A DNA stretch of 15,231 bases from Lactobacillus sp. UBA5815 (lineage in GTDB: Bacteria; Bacillota; Bacilli; Lactobacillales; Lactobacillaceae): the NCBI GenBank assembly GCA_002417825.1, contig DICX01000063.1, positions 5,907 to 21,137 on the forward strand, written 5' to 3'. The translations under genes and the position numbers were made by a program. Under the pieces are notes generated by a model. The model did not search any database. It was not told the origin of the DNA and was given only the letters and a program-made list of their open reading frames with translations. Numbering within the stretch: the first letter of the stretch is position 1; each line of letters starts with the position of its first letter. This document shows positions 1 through 7,609 of the stretch, one piece after another.

Positions 1-191
1 GTAACGTTGAACTGCCCTTTCGTCGCATCGCTCAGAGGATGTGAACGATCCATAAAATCTCCTGCATCGAACGTGAACACACGATCTACAGAATCATCTT
101 TCTGTGCCTTTGCAAAATAGCGTTCGATTTGGGGGAAATTCTCAAAATGAGAGTGCAAGTCATTTGTATGCAGTATGCGTATTTTTTCCAT
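1..191 (-). CDS. yunD: YunD-type metallophosphatase / 5'-nucleotidase, N-terminal part (cut by window edge)
   Basis: Only the first 63 codons are visible, and the gene continues past base 1. The peptide starts MEKIRILHTNDLHSHFENF and has the first metallophosphoesterase motif (D11-x-H13 in HTNDLHSH). It then shows DAGDFMDRSHP (D45, R49), the second metal-binding motif of the bifunctional UshA/YunD family. Family knowledge: these enzymes hydrolyse phosphate esters such as nucleotides or nucleotide sugars with a dinuclear metal centre. No signal peptide is visible, which fits the cytoplasmic YunD branch rather than secreted UshA. The start is the ATG at 191, preceded by AAAGGAC about six bases upstream. 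The gene follows the small minus-strand gene after an 18-bp gap, so the two are probably co-transcribed. Exact substrate is unknown. Confidence 0.8.
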   Translation of the reverse strand, partial: MEKIRILHTNDLHSHFENFPQIERYFAKAQKDDSVDRVFTFDAGDFMDRSHPLSDATKGQFNV

Positions 192-209
192 TCTCAGTCC
201 TTTCAGTCA

Positions 210-527
210 TCAACCAATATGATTCGTTTTTAAAATCAGCTCAAAAGCGTCTAAAACTTTTCCTTTTGGCTTTTGCCACTCCACCCACTTCTTCAAATTG
301 GTCAGTGTTGGCAGTTCATAAGTCTTACCGATATAATCTTCATAAATTTTCAATGCTTTGGTTCGCGCAATATTCAATTTCAAGATACGAACGTTTTTGA
401 TCAGACCACGATCAGCAGCTAATTCAGCGATACCATTTTGCTCGATATTAGAAATTTCATAATATTTCGTTCCGTCGTTTCGGGTCACTTCTTCAATAAG
501 ATCGAATTGGACTTCATGCTGATTCAC
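210..527 (-). CDS. Unrecognised small conserved-looking protein, 105 aa
   Basis: I do not recognise the family. The 105-residue protein has no signal peptide and no membrane segment. It looks like a mixed alpha/beta cytoplasmic domain: an N-terminal strand-like segment (VQFDLIEEV), a middle region rich in I, L and A (residues 30-60), and a Lys/Trp-containing C-terminal third (KKWVEWQKPKGKVLDAF). The start is a GTG at 527 with AAAGG ten bases upstream. No in-frame ATG lies near it. It immediately precedes the yunD-like gene on the same strand (18-bp gap), so a linked role or simple co-expression is possible. Base composition and codon use resemble the neighbours, so I see no sign of recent transfer. 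A random open frame is unlikely given the good start signal and operon placement. Confidence 0.75.
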   Translation of the reverse strand: MNQHEVQFDLIEEVTRNDGTKYYEISNIEQNGIAELAADRGLIKNVRILKLNIARTKALKIYEDYIGKTYELPTLTNLKKWVEWQKPKGKVLDAFELILKTNHIG

Positions 528-559
528 TAACGATCAACCTTTCATTATATTCTAATTTC

Positions 560-587
560 CTTAAATTTCATGAATTCAAATAGTCAA
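560..587 (-). promoter_or_regulatory. Possible promoter for the small gene / yunD operon
   Basis: On the minus strand TTGACT (582-587) is followed after 16 bases by TTTAAG (560-565), about 33 bases before the GTG start at 527. The -35 match is good and the -10 match is mediocre. The -35 shares five base pairs with the proposed -35 of the divergent plus-strand gene. Confidence 0.35.
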
Positions 588-609
588 AATTCGATAACCA
601 TGCTATCGT
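581..609 (+). promoter_or_regulatory. Likely promoter for the glycerophosphodiester phosphodiesterase gene
   Basis: TAGTCA (581-586), a 17-base spacer, then TATCGT (604-609) preceded by TGC, which gives an extended -10. Transcription would begin near 616. That lies downstream of the AAAGG next to the ATG at 619, but leaves the AGAGG at 628-632 in the message. This supports initiation at the ATG at 640. Confidence 0.5.
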
Positions 610-639
610 AAAGGCCGAATGACGAATAGAGGTACTTGC

Positions 640-2037
640 ATGAAATTAAAAAAACGTTTGATCCTAACTTTTTGCCTGCTCGGTTTATTCTTGATGAATA
701 CAGGCTTTACGGTTGTCGGACATCGTGGCGATCCATCAAAATATCCAGAAGAGACCATTCAAAGCGACACTGCCGCTTTCGCAGACGGGGCAGAGTACGT
801 CGAACTGGACCTGCACTTATCCAAGGATAACGTTTTAGTTGTTTCACACGATCGTAACCTTATGCGTGTCACGGGTTCATCGCTTATTGTATCACAAAAC
901 GATTTTGCCACTTTAAGTCAGCTCAAACAAGCAAATGGCGAGCCGATCATGTCATTGGATCAACTTTTTGATCATTTTCAAAATCAACCTAACACCAAAT
1001 TCCTTTTAGAGACAAAAAAGACGAAACACAACAATCCCAAAAACATGGAAAGGCTTTTAGTCGCATGTATCGAACGCCATCATATGCAAAATCGCGTGAT
1101 GATCCATTCATTTTCAGCTCAAAGTTTAAAAACGATGAGTGAATTACTGCCAAAAGTCCCACGGTTATTCATCGTTGGCTCTTTGAAACGGATCAATTTC
1201 AAAGTTTTATCTTATGTTAGCGGTGTCAACCTCTCCGTTGATATGATCAAGGAGGATCCATCATTAGTCCCACAATTGCATGCTATGGGGAAAAAAGTTT
1301 ACGTGTGGGCTGAAATGAATGAATCGCCTGAATTGTGGAATTGGCTGATCAACAATAATGTTGACGGTGTCGTCACGAATTTTCCAGCGTTGGGATATCG
1401 TTACAAATTGGCTAAAAGTGACTCCCATGAATACAATGTTCAAAAAAATGGGATTTATCTTGGTCGTTACGCAAGTAATGTTGTCGAAAATCCTTACATT
1501 CCTGTCAAAACAGGTCGAGAAGTCACTTTTTTGAAAAAGCTTTACGTTCGTAAGACCGTCATTGTCAAAGGAAAATCTTACGATCAAATCGGAAATGCCG
1601 CTTTTCTGCCTGCAAGTTTAGTCAGTTTAGACCTAGACCCAAAATTAGTCTCACCCTATTGGTCTTTATCTGTTATTTCTAGAAACCACAAACGTGTCAC
1701 GACTTATGCCGAACCTAACCTAAATTCTGCTAAAAAAGAACCTCTTGTAGCAGATACTAAATATGCAATTTGGGGATTCAACGGCGGCACCCAAGATCTT
1801 TGGCTGTTCACGAGCCAAGGCTGGATTCAAGCCAAAAAGATCCTTTTTTATGGCTGGTTCGATCAAAACTCAATGGCCTTTTGGCATTATCTGCATCTGC
1901 CATTAAGTAGCCGCTACACCAACATTCAGCTCCTGCCTTATAATCCTATAAAACACGTTCACGTTAAAAGCTGGTCAAAAACGCAACAACAAATTCAGCA
2001 TCTCACTTCAAAATTTCCATCATTGATGGTAGGATAA
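640..2037 (+). CDS. Glycerophosphodiester phosphodiesterase, exported or membrane-tethered, with C-terminal surface-type extension
   Basis: Hydrolyses glycerophosphodiesters to glycerol-3-phosphate and an alcohol (family knowledge). Residues 1-6 are basic (MKLKKR) and 7-26 are hydrophobic, so it is a signal peptide or membrane anchor. The GDPD domain begins at once: H28-R29-G30, PEET with E37, E55-x-D57, and the second catalytic His in VSHD (H70). The domain ends near residue 255 (VDGVVTNFPALGY). A further 210 residues follow that GDPD enzymes normally lack. One segment (about 290-320, VRKTVIVKGKSYDQIGN) resembles lactobacillar SLAP wall-binding repeats, followed by a Trp/Gly-rich SH3-like stretch. 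I chose ATG 640 over ATG 619 because AGAGG lies seven bases upstream and the signal sequence then starts properly. It may recycle lipoteichoic acid or lipid breakdown products at the surface. Substrate is not shown by the sequence. Confidence 0.88.
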   Translation: MKLKKRLILTFCLLGLFLMNTGFTVVGHRGDPSKYPEETIQSDTAAFADGAEYVELDLHLSKDNVLVVSHDRNLMRVTGSSLIVSQNDFATLSQLKQANGEPIMSLDQLFDHFQNQPNTKFLLETKKTKHNNPKNMERLLVACIERHHMQNRVMIHSFSAQSLKTMSELLPKVPRLFIVGSLKRINFKVLSYVSGVNLSVDMIKEDPSLVPQLHAMGKKVYVWAEMNESPELWNWLINNNVDGVVTNFPALGYRYKLAKSDSHEYNVQKNGIYLGRYASNVVENPYIPVKTGREVTFLKKLYVRKTVIVKGKSYDQIGNAAFLPASLVSLDLDPKLVSPYWSLSVISRNHKRVTTYAEPNLNSAKKEPLVADTKYAIWGFNGGTQDLWLFTSQGWIQAKKILFYGWFDQNSMAFWHYLHLPLSSRYTNIQLLPYNPIKHVHVKSWSKTQQQIQHLTSKFPSLMVG

Positions 2038-2094
2038 TCACAATCAATTTATCATAACCTATAGGTGCAGTCCCAAACTCAAAGGAGAAATATG

Positions 2095-3513
2095 ATGGCA
2101 TTGAACTATAAGGCTCTCGCAATGACCAAAAAAGAAGCTATTTTAAATGATCTTAAAGAACTCATCGCAATCGATTCATCTGAAGATCTAGCACACAAGT
2201 CTGAGGCTTATCCTGTCGGCCCTGGCGCAGCCAAAGCCATGCAAAAATTTTTATCCTTTGGACAGCGAGACGGTTTTTCAACTAAAAACGTCTCAAATTA
2301 CGCAGGCCGAATCGATTTCGGCCCTGAAAATGCTGAAAAGCGACTAGGCGTTATTGGCCACGTGGATGTCGTCCCTGCTGGAAATGGCTGGCAAACACCA
2401 CCTTTTGAAATGATCTTAAGAGATGGCAAAATTTATGGACGTGGGAGTTCAGATGACAAAGGACCCATATTGGCAGCTTATTATGGTTTGCTTCTACTAA
2501 AAGAATCCGGGTTCACGCCTAAGAAAAAAATCGACTTCATTATCGGAACAAATGAAGAAAACGATTGGATCGACATGACTTACTATCTGAAACATGAACC
2601 AAAGCCAGATTTTGTCTTTTCACCAGATGCTGAGTTTCCAATCATCAATGGTGAAAAAGGCATCGTGACCTTGCATTTAGACTTTGATCGTGAAATCCAG
2701 AAAAATGACCCATCGCAGATTCACTTGCTTCAATTCAAAGCAGGTATCGCTGAAAACGTGACCCCTCACAAAGCCGAAGCAATGATTTCGGTGCCGATCG
2801 ACCAAGTTGAAAAACAAACAGCCGATTTTCAAGCTTTTCTGGAAAAAAATCATTTGACCGGAACTTGCCGACAAACTGGACAAGAGCTGCACTTAGAAGT
2901 CATCGGTCAAGGTGCACATGCAAGCGTTCCCGAAGTCGGTCGAAATGCTGCAACGTTCTTGGCACGCTTTTTAGATCGACTTGACTTCAAAGGACGTGAT
3001 CATGCTTATCTTCACTTCATCAGTGAAATCGAACATGAAGATTTTGATGGTGAAAAGCTTGGAATCGCCCATCAAGATCATTTAATGGGACGACTGTCCA
3101 GCGCCCCAAGCCTTTTCTTCTATGAGGCAGACGGCAAAGCTTATGTTCTTGACAATATTCGATATCCACAAGGAACGGATCCCGAAAAGATGGTCACGCA
3201 AATTAGTGCCAAATTTGGTCAAATCTTAACGCCATCCCACGGCAACGTTGAAGTTCCTCACTACGTCCCCGGAGATGATCCAATCGTTAAAACGTTACTG
3301 AACGTTTATGCACAACAAACTGGATTGCCAGCACATGAAACCGTCATCGGTGGCGGAACATACGGACGTCTTTTCAAGCATGGTGTTGCTTTTGGCGCAC
3401 AACCAGAAAACGCACCGATGGTCATGCACCAAGCCAATGAATATATGGCGGTTGATGATTTGCTTTCCGCAATCAGTATTTACGCCCAGGCAATCTATGA
3501 ACTAACAAAATAG
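2095..3513 (+). CDS. pepV: Dipeptidase PepV (M20 metallopeptidase)
   Basis: Cytoplasmic zinc dipeptidase that cleaves a broad range of dipeptides, completing peptide use in lactic acid bacteria (family knowledge). The 472-residue length is normal. Metal and catalytic residues are visible: H89 and D91 in GHVDVVP, the Asp pair in SSDDKGP (120-121), the Glu pair in GTNEEND (154-155), D178 in FSPDAEF, and H445 in MVMHQANEYM near the C-terminus. The PepV-type lid domain lies between roughly residues 190 and 370. The strong AAAGGAG at 2081-2087 sits seven bases before ATG 2095. ATG 2092 is the alternative, and a GTG at 2065 is upstream of the ribosome binding site. It follows the phosphodiesterase gene by 57 bases, with no clear terminator between. 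Read-through from that gene is possible. Confidence 0.95.
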   Translation: MALNYKALAMTKKEAILNDLKELIAIDSSEDLAHKSEAYPVGPGAAKAMQKFLSFGQRDGFSTKNVSNYAGRIDFGPENAEKRLGVIGHVDVVPAGNGWQTPPFEMILRDGKIYGRGSSDDKGPILAAYYGLLLLKESGFTPKKKIDFIIGTNEENDWIDMTYYLKHEPKPDFVFSPDAEFPIINGEKGIVTLHLDFDREIQKNDPSQIHLLQFKAGIAENVTPHKAEAMISVPIDQVEKQTADFQAFLEKNHLTGTCRQTGQELHLEVIGQGAHASVPEVGRNAATFLARFLDRLDFKGRDHAYLHFISEIEHEDFDGEKLGIAHQDHLMGRLSSAPSLFFYEADGKAYVLDNIRYPQGTDPEKMVTQISAKFGQILTPSHGNVEVPHYVPGDDPIVKTLLNVYAQQTGLPAHETVIGGGTYGRLFKHGVAFGAQPENAPMVMHQANEYMAVDDLLSAISIYAQAIYELTK

Positions 3514-3541
3514 CAAACAGCTTTTTTATGAATTTCGTAAC

Positions 3542-3572
3542 GAAACGGTAGTCAATCGACTGCCGTTTCTTT
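3542..3572 (+). terminator. Hairpin after pepV, possibly a weak terminator or an operator dyad
   Basis: A 12-bp stem (3542-3553 with 3558-3569, one G-T pair) closes a 4-base AATC loop and is followed by only TTT. It lies 28 bases past the pepV stop, so it can serve as a weak rho-independent terminator. It also ends five bases before the -10 box of the next gene. Confidence 0.6.
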
Positions 3573-3580
3573 GATATAAT
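3572..3580 (+). promoter_or_regulatory. Extended -10 promoter for the PBP gene
   Basis: TGATATAAT is a perfect extended -10 (TGn-TATAAT). No convincing -35 is present because the hairpin after pepV occupies that position. A start near 3587 gives a leader of about 38 bases before the GTG at 3625. Confidence 0.6.
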
Positions 3581-3624
3581 ACGATATGTATGTTATTGAC
3601 TAAAACAACTAAAAGGGATTTTTT

Positions 3625-6351
3625 GTGAAAAATTTAATTGAAAAATTACAAGCGTTTTTGACACAAGGGCCATCGATCCAAGAGCTGTATCAAACGAGCA
3701 AACAAAAGACAGCTTTTGTAATCGGTATGGTTTACTTGACACTCAAGCGCCTCTTTCATTATTTACTTGGAATCGTTTTGTTTGGCCTTTTTTTGAGTTT
3801 GGGATTCATGGGCGGTTACACGGTTGGCATCATGAAAGATCAACCGATTCCCAGCGTGACGCAACTTCACCGTGAAATGACCAATTCCGAAAACTCAGCG
3901 CGGCTTTATTACTCGCAGGAAAATCTGCTAGCAACCGTTAAGCCCGAAACGAAACTTTCTCCAGTCAAAGCCTCTGAGCTGACACCACTGCTTAAAAAAG
4001 CGGTTATCGCAACAGAAGATGAAAATTTTTACCAACATCATGGTGTGCTTCCCAAATCTTTGATTCGTGCGATCTTTTCTGAATTCACAGGGATCGGCGT
4101 TCAAACCGGCGGCTCTACTTTAACGCAACAGCTGGTCAAAATGCGTTTTCTAACCTCACAGACGACTTGGCAACGAAAGATTAAAGAGATTTTTTACGCT
4201 CGCAAACTTGAACACCATTTTTCAAAATCAGCGATTTTGCTGTCTTATTTGAATGCAGCACCTTATGGTAAAAACAACACCGGTGAGAACATCACAGGAA
4301 TCGAAACTGCAGCTCATGGTATTTTTGGCAAATCAATCAAAGAGCTGACGCTGCCAGAAATTGCTTTCTTAGCTGGTCTGCCACAGAGCCCTTCTGTTTA
4401 TACCCCATATGAACTCAACGGCAAGCTCAAAAAGAATCTTAACTTGGGACTTGCACGTAAAAACATCGTCTTATTCCGGATGTATCGAAATGGCGACATC
4501 ACAAAAAAAGCTTACAATACCGCAAGACACTACGACTTGAAAAAAGACTTTTTAGCTCCTAAAAAAGCCAAGTCATCCAAGCAGCAAAATAGTTATATCT
4601 ACAATCTGGTTACTTCTAAATCGGCGGAACTCCTAGCTGCTTTCCTGATCAAGCAAGACAAACTCAACTTGTCAAAAGTCAAAAAAGATCATACGACTTA
4701 CCAAAATTACTTGACGACTGCCACACAATTGCTTCATGAAAAAGGCTATCATGTTGAAACCACTTTCCATAAAGACTTATACGATGCCATGCAGCAAGTC
4801 CTTGATCAAAGCAGCCTTGGGACTACGCATACGACACGTGATTATGACAGCGGTTTGAACAAGTGGGTCACGACGACAGAACACGTTGAGAACGGTTCTG
4901 TCATGATCGATAATTCCACAGGAAAAATACTCGCCTTTACGGGAGGCGTCGATTTTGACAATTCGCAAGTTAATCATGCTTTTGATACTTATCGTTCTCC
5001 AGGTTCTTCAATCAAGCCTTACCTTGTTTACGGTCCTGCTATCGAGCACGGTTTGATTTCCAATCGAACGGCACTTGCAGATTTTCCAACTAAATTTGGT
5101 AATTACATCCCGACAGACTATGCACAAACCGTTCAAAATCGTTTCATTTCTGCTCAGGAAGCACTTTACATGTCTTACAACCTTCCTGCAGTCAACCTTT
5201 ATCAAGACTTGTTGAATCATAACATCAACGTTCAAACTTATATGTCCAAATTGGGGTTCTCTTTAGGAAAAGGCGAATACAAGAAGCTTGGACTAGCGCT
5301 AGGCGGAACCTCGTACGGCTTTTCAGTCGCCAATAATGCCAGCGCATTCTCCAACTTTTACAATCAGGGAACACGAGTTTCACCTTACTTCATCTCAAAG
5401 ATCACTGATCCTTCTGGTCGCGTGATTTACCAACATCATACTAAAAAAGCGAAAGTTTTCTCTAAGGGAACGGCTTATATCATGCAGCACATGCTGCACA
5501 ACGTCGTAACCAAAGGAACGGCTTCAAGCTTAAAAGGGACATTGGAATTCAACGATTCCAGTCTGATCGGTAAAACAGGAACAAGCAATGATTATCGTGA
5601 TATTTGGTTCAATGGTTCGACCCCTGGAGTGACGATTTCAAGTTGGCTGGGATATGACGATTATTATGGTCATGTTTACAATTTGGATTCTTCTGCCAGT
5701 GAAACCAATCTGGACTTGTGGGCTAAAATGGCGAACGCACTTTATGAACGTAATCCTAGTATCTTCAAACTGGACCAGAAAACAAAACGTCCTGAAAGCG
5801 TCCATCTCAGTCAAGTTTTAGACGAAACTGGAACACGTCCAGGATTGGTTCGATTCGGGTCTGATGCCATTAACTTGACCGGAACGACGACGACCGCCTT
5901 AAGTTTAACTTCTACACCACCAGCTTCGGCACGCTTTGGAATCGGTGCCAGTCAAAAAGATTACAAATCTTTTTATGATTATGTTCAAGGTAAAAAGAGT
6001 ACTTACAGCCAGCCTCTGACTTACACTGGCAAGACGATTTCAAAGAAAGCAGATCTCGACAAATCTTTTGTACTAGCAAATGGACAGTCTGCTTATCAAG
6101 AATATTATGGAAATGGCGCCGTGACCAACACGACACCTTCGGAAAATAGTCCAGATCGCAACGTACAGTCAAATTCTCAAGAACCACAATCTGGCAATGG
6201 TGGTAATGGGAATGGCAATAATGGGAGTGAAACTTCCGGTCAGCAAAATCAAGACGATAATAATACGCAAAACCAAACTAACCAAAATGATAATGGTCAG
6301 CAAAGCAGTTCCAGTCAAAGCAGCACTGATCAAAATGGTCAAGGCGAATAA
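3625..6351 (+). CDS. pbp1b: Class A penicillin-binding protein, PBP1b type (transglycosylase-transpeptidase)
   Basis: Bifunctional peptidoglycan synthase on the outer face of the membrane. A cytoplasmic N-terminus and one membrane segment (about 45-69) precede the GT51 transglycosylase: EDENFYQHHG (catalytic E131), GGSTLTQQLVK (162-172), RKIKE (184-188), and FLAGLPQSP (248-256). The transpeptidase domain has the acyl-serine motif S461-S-I-K464, S517-Y-N519 and K650-T-G652. The segment from GLVRFGSDAINLTG to SARFGIGASQKDY matches the C-terminal part of pneumococcal PBP1b as I remember it. Residues 839-908 form a low-complexity tail rich in N, Q, S and G. Start GTG 3625 has AAAAGGG seven bases upstream. 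The 908 residues are longer than many family members because of the tail. It is likely transcribed from its own extended -10 promoter. Confidence 0.95.
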   Translation: MKNLIEKLQAFLTQGPSIQELYQTSKQKTAFVIGMVYLTLKRLFHYLLGIVLFGLFLSLGFMGGYTVGIMKDQPIPSVTQLHREMTNSENSARLYYSQENLLATVKPETKLSPVKASELTPLLKKAVIATEDENFYQHHGVLPKSLIRAIFSEFTGIGVQTGGSTLTQQLVKMRFLTSQTTWQRKIKEIFYARKLEHHFSKSAILLSYLNAAPYGKNNTGENITGIETAAHGIFGKSIKELTLPEIAFLAGLPQSPSVYTPYELNGKLKKNLNLGLARKNIVLFRMYRNGDITKKAYNTARHYDLKKDFLAPKKAKSSKQQNSYIYNLVTSKSAELLAAFLIKQDKLNLSKVKKDHTTYQNYLTTATQLLHEKGYHVETTFHKDLYDAMQQVLDQSSLGTTHTTRDYDSGLNKWVTTTEHVENGSVMIDNSTGKILAFTGGVDFDNSQVNHAFDTYRSPGSSIKPYLVYGPAIEHGLISNRTALADFPTKFGNYIPTDYAQTVQNRFISAQEALYMSYNLPAVNLYQDLLNHNINVQTYMSKLGFSLGKGEYKKLGLALGGTSYGFSVANNASAFSNFYNQGTRVSPYFISKITDPSGRVIYQHHTKKAKVFSKGTAYIMQHMLHNVVTKGTASSLKGTLEFNDSSLIGKTGTSNDYRDIWFNGSTPGVTISSWLGYDDYYGHVYNLDSSASETNLDLWAKMANALYERNPSIFKLDQKTKRPESVHLSQVLDETGTRPGLVRFGSDAINLTGTTTTALSLTSTPPASARFGIGASQKDYKSFYDYVQGKKSTYSQPLTYTGKTISKKADLDKSFVLANGQSAYQEYYGNGAVTNTTPSENSPDRNVQSNSQEPQSGNGGNGNGNNGSETSGQQNQDDNNTQNQTNQNDNGQQSSSSQSSTDQNGQGE
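6197..6230 (+). repeat. Low-complexity GGNAAT-like repeat in the PBP tail
   Basis: Imperfect GGNAAT-type units encode the NGGNGNGNNGS stretch of the PBP C-terminal tail. Such runs can change length by replication slippage. It is coding sequence, not a regulatory or CRISPR repeat. Confidence 0.6.
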
Positions 6352-6390
6352 GCACTTTAATCACGAGTCATTTATCATAAAAGCGCAAAC

Positions 6391-6423
6391 AAAAAAGCGT
6401 TGAGTTATATCAACGCTTTTTTT
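6391..6423. terminator. Bidirectional terminator between pbp1b and ccpA
   Basis: A 13-bp perfect stem (6391-6403 with 6410-6422) has core AGCGTTGA and a 6-base loop. Six A precede the core and seven T follow it, so it works on both strands for the convergent PBP and ccpA genes. Confidence 0.9.
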
Positions 6424-6450
6424 ATACATTAAAATATCATGATGATGTGA

Positions 6451-7452
6451 TCACCGTGTGGAGGTGCTGTCGTTTTTTTCAAGTGCATACGGCAAAACGA
6501 CTTTTTTGTCTTCTAATGGTTCATCTCCCATTAGCTTAGTCAACATCCGCATTGCTACCGCACCAATATCATATAATGGCTGTTTAACGGCGGTTAATTT
6601 AGGTCTGACGACTTTTACGATATCCGTTGCAGTTGCCGTAATGATCTCAAGATCCTCAGGTACTTTAGTTCCCTTTTCCGAAGCAGCATTAACGATGCCG
6701 GCACTTGGCAAATCCTTTGTGACAAAAATCCCATCGATTTTTTCTTGCTTCAATTGCGCATACAAGTTATAGCCATCTGCGTAATTTTGAATATTGCGAT
6801 AAACATGACCTTCGCCAAGATGATGTGCTTCTAAAAAGCGACGATAAGCGACGAGACGATGTTGTTTATTGATCACTGCTTCGCTATCACCAACTGCGAT
6901 CGCGATATTTTTCTTACCGCTTGCATACATCAATTCAAAAGCTTCCGTATCCGCTTTGATATAATCGATATTGACAGAAGGCAGATGACCATCATTGTCA
7001 AGCGTCCCTGCTAAAACGACCGGTGTCTTCGTACGTAAAAAAGCTTCCTCTGCTTCTTTGCTCAACCGATTCGACATATAAATGATACCATCCACCTGTT
7101 TATTCAAAAGGCCTTGAATGACATCACCCTCCCGCATCAAGCGATTCTCGATACTAGATAGGATGATATTGTATTTATAGATCATCGCAATATCATCGAT
7201 TCCCTTTGAAAGTTCTGAAAAATAGAGATTCGTTAGATCTGGTACGATCAAGCCGATCGTCGTCGTCTTTTTTGAAGCTAAGCCTTGTGCCACTGCATTG
7301 GGTTGATAATGAAGCCTTTTGATCACTGCCAAGACACGGTCTCGTGTCTCCTGACGAACATTCGTATTACCATTGACGACTCGAGAAACGGTTGCCATCG
7401 AAACTTTGGCTTCACGTGCCACATCGTAAATTGTCACTTTTTGTTTTTGCAT
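6451..7452 (-). CDS. ccpA: Catabolite control protein A (LacI/GalR family)
   Basis: Global regulator of carbon catabolite repression that binds cre sites with phosphorylated HPr as corepressor (family knowledge). The 333-residue protein starts MQKQKVTIYDVAREAKVSMATVSRVVNGN. Residues 6-29 are the LacI-type helix-turn-helix, and the hinge helix (YQPNAVAQGLA) lies around 50-60. The periplasmic-binding-like core begins at TIGLIVPDLTNLYFSELSKGI, typical of CcpA. DGIIYMSNRL and the VNIDYIKADTEAF segment also fit CcpA better than sugar-specific repressors. Start ATG 7452 has AGGAG seven bases upstream. It is divergent from pepQ, the arrangement known in several lactobacilli, and its own promoter overlaps a cre site, so autoregulation is likely. 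Confidence 0.95.
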   Translation of the reverse strand: MQKQKVTIYDVAREAKVSMATVSRVVNGNTNVRQETRDRVLAVIKRLHYQPNAVAQGLASKKTTTIGLIVPDLTNLYFSELSKGIDDIAMIYKYNIILSSIENRLMREGDVIQGLLNKQVDGIIYMSNRLSKEAEEAFLRTKTPVVLAGTLDNDGHLPSVNIDYIKADTEAFELMYASGKKNIAIAVGDSEAVINKQHRLVAYRRFLEAHHLGEGHVYRNIQNYADGYNLYAQLKQEKIDGIFVTKDLPSAGIVNAASEKGTKVPEDLEIITATATDIVKVVRPKLTAVKQPLYDIGAVAMRMLTKLMGDEPLEDKKVVLPYALEKNDSTSTR

Positions 7453-7490
7453 AACGTTGCTCCTAAAAGATTCAAATTAACATTTTACAT

Positions 7491-7520
7491 ATTTTAGCAC
7501 AGATTCACTTAATTGTGCAA
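7491..7520 (-). promoter_or_regulatory. ccpA promoter
   Basis: On the minus strand TTGCAC (7515-7520), an 18-base spacer, then TAAAAT (7491-7496) preceded by TGC as an extended -10. The -35 lies inside the cre element. Confidence 0.7.
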
Positions 7521-7529
7521 GCGTTTACA
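7516..7529. promoter_or_regulatory. cre site (CcpA operator) between ccpA and pepQ
   Basis: TGCAAGCGTTTACA matches the cre consensus TGWAANCGNTNWCA with a single mismatch at position 3. It covers the -35 hexamer of the ccpA promoter and is centred about 50 bases upstream of the predicted pepQ start point. CcpA should repress its own gene here. The effect on pepQ could be repression or mild activation. Confidence 0.85.
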
Positions 7530-7540
7530 GCTCATTTTCA

Positions 7541-7568
7541 TTTTTTCAAGCGTCCAATATGCTATACT
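7541..7568 (+). promoter_or_regulatory. pepQ promoter
   Basis: Extended -10 TGC-TATACT (7560-7568) with a poor T-rich -35 (TTTTTT, 7541-7546, 16-base spacer). The start point would be near 7575, leaving a leader of about 35 bases that carries the AAAAGGAG site. Confidence 0.65.
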
Positions 7569-7609
7569 CACGAGTAGCAATTAATTTACTCAAAAGGAGA
7601 AACGATTTT

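Noticed and set aside
540..545. TATAAT on the minus strand before the GTG at 527
   Set aside because: Transcription from it would start within the ribosome binding site and it has no -35; the TTGACT-based promoter fits better.
640..690. LTFC near the GDPD N-terminus as a lipobox
   Set aside because: Phe before the Cys breaks the motif and the Cys lies in the middle of the hydrophobic core at residue 12.
5912..6187. Antisense open frames within the PBP, mutS2 and other genes
   Set aside because: They lie wholly within strong coding genes, show no family features and no ribosome sites; they are reading-frame shadows.
7541..7557. CAAGCGTCCA stretch as a second cre site
   Set aside because: It matches only the left core of cre; the right half lacks the required T and CA positions.
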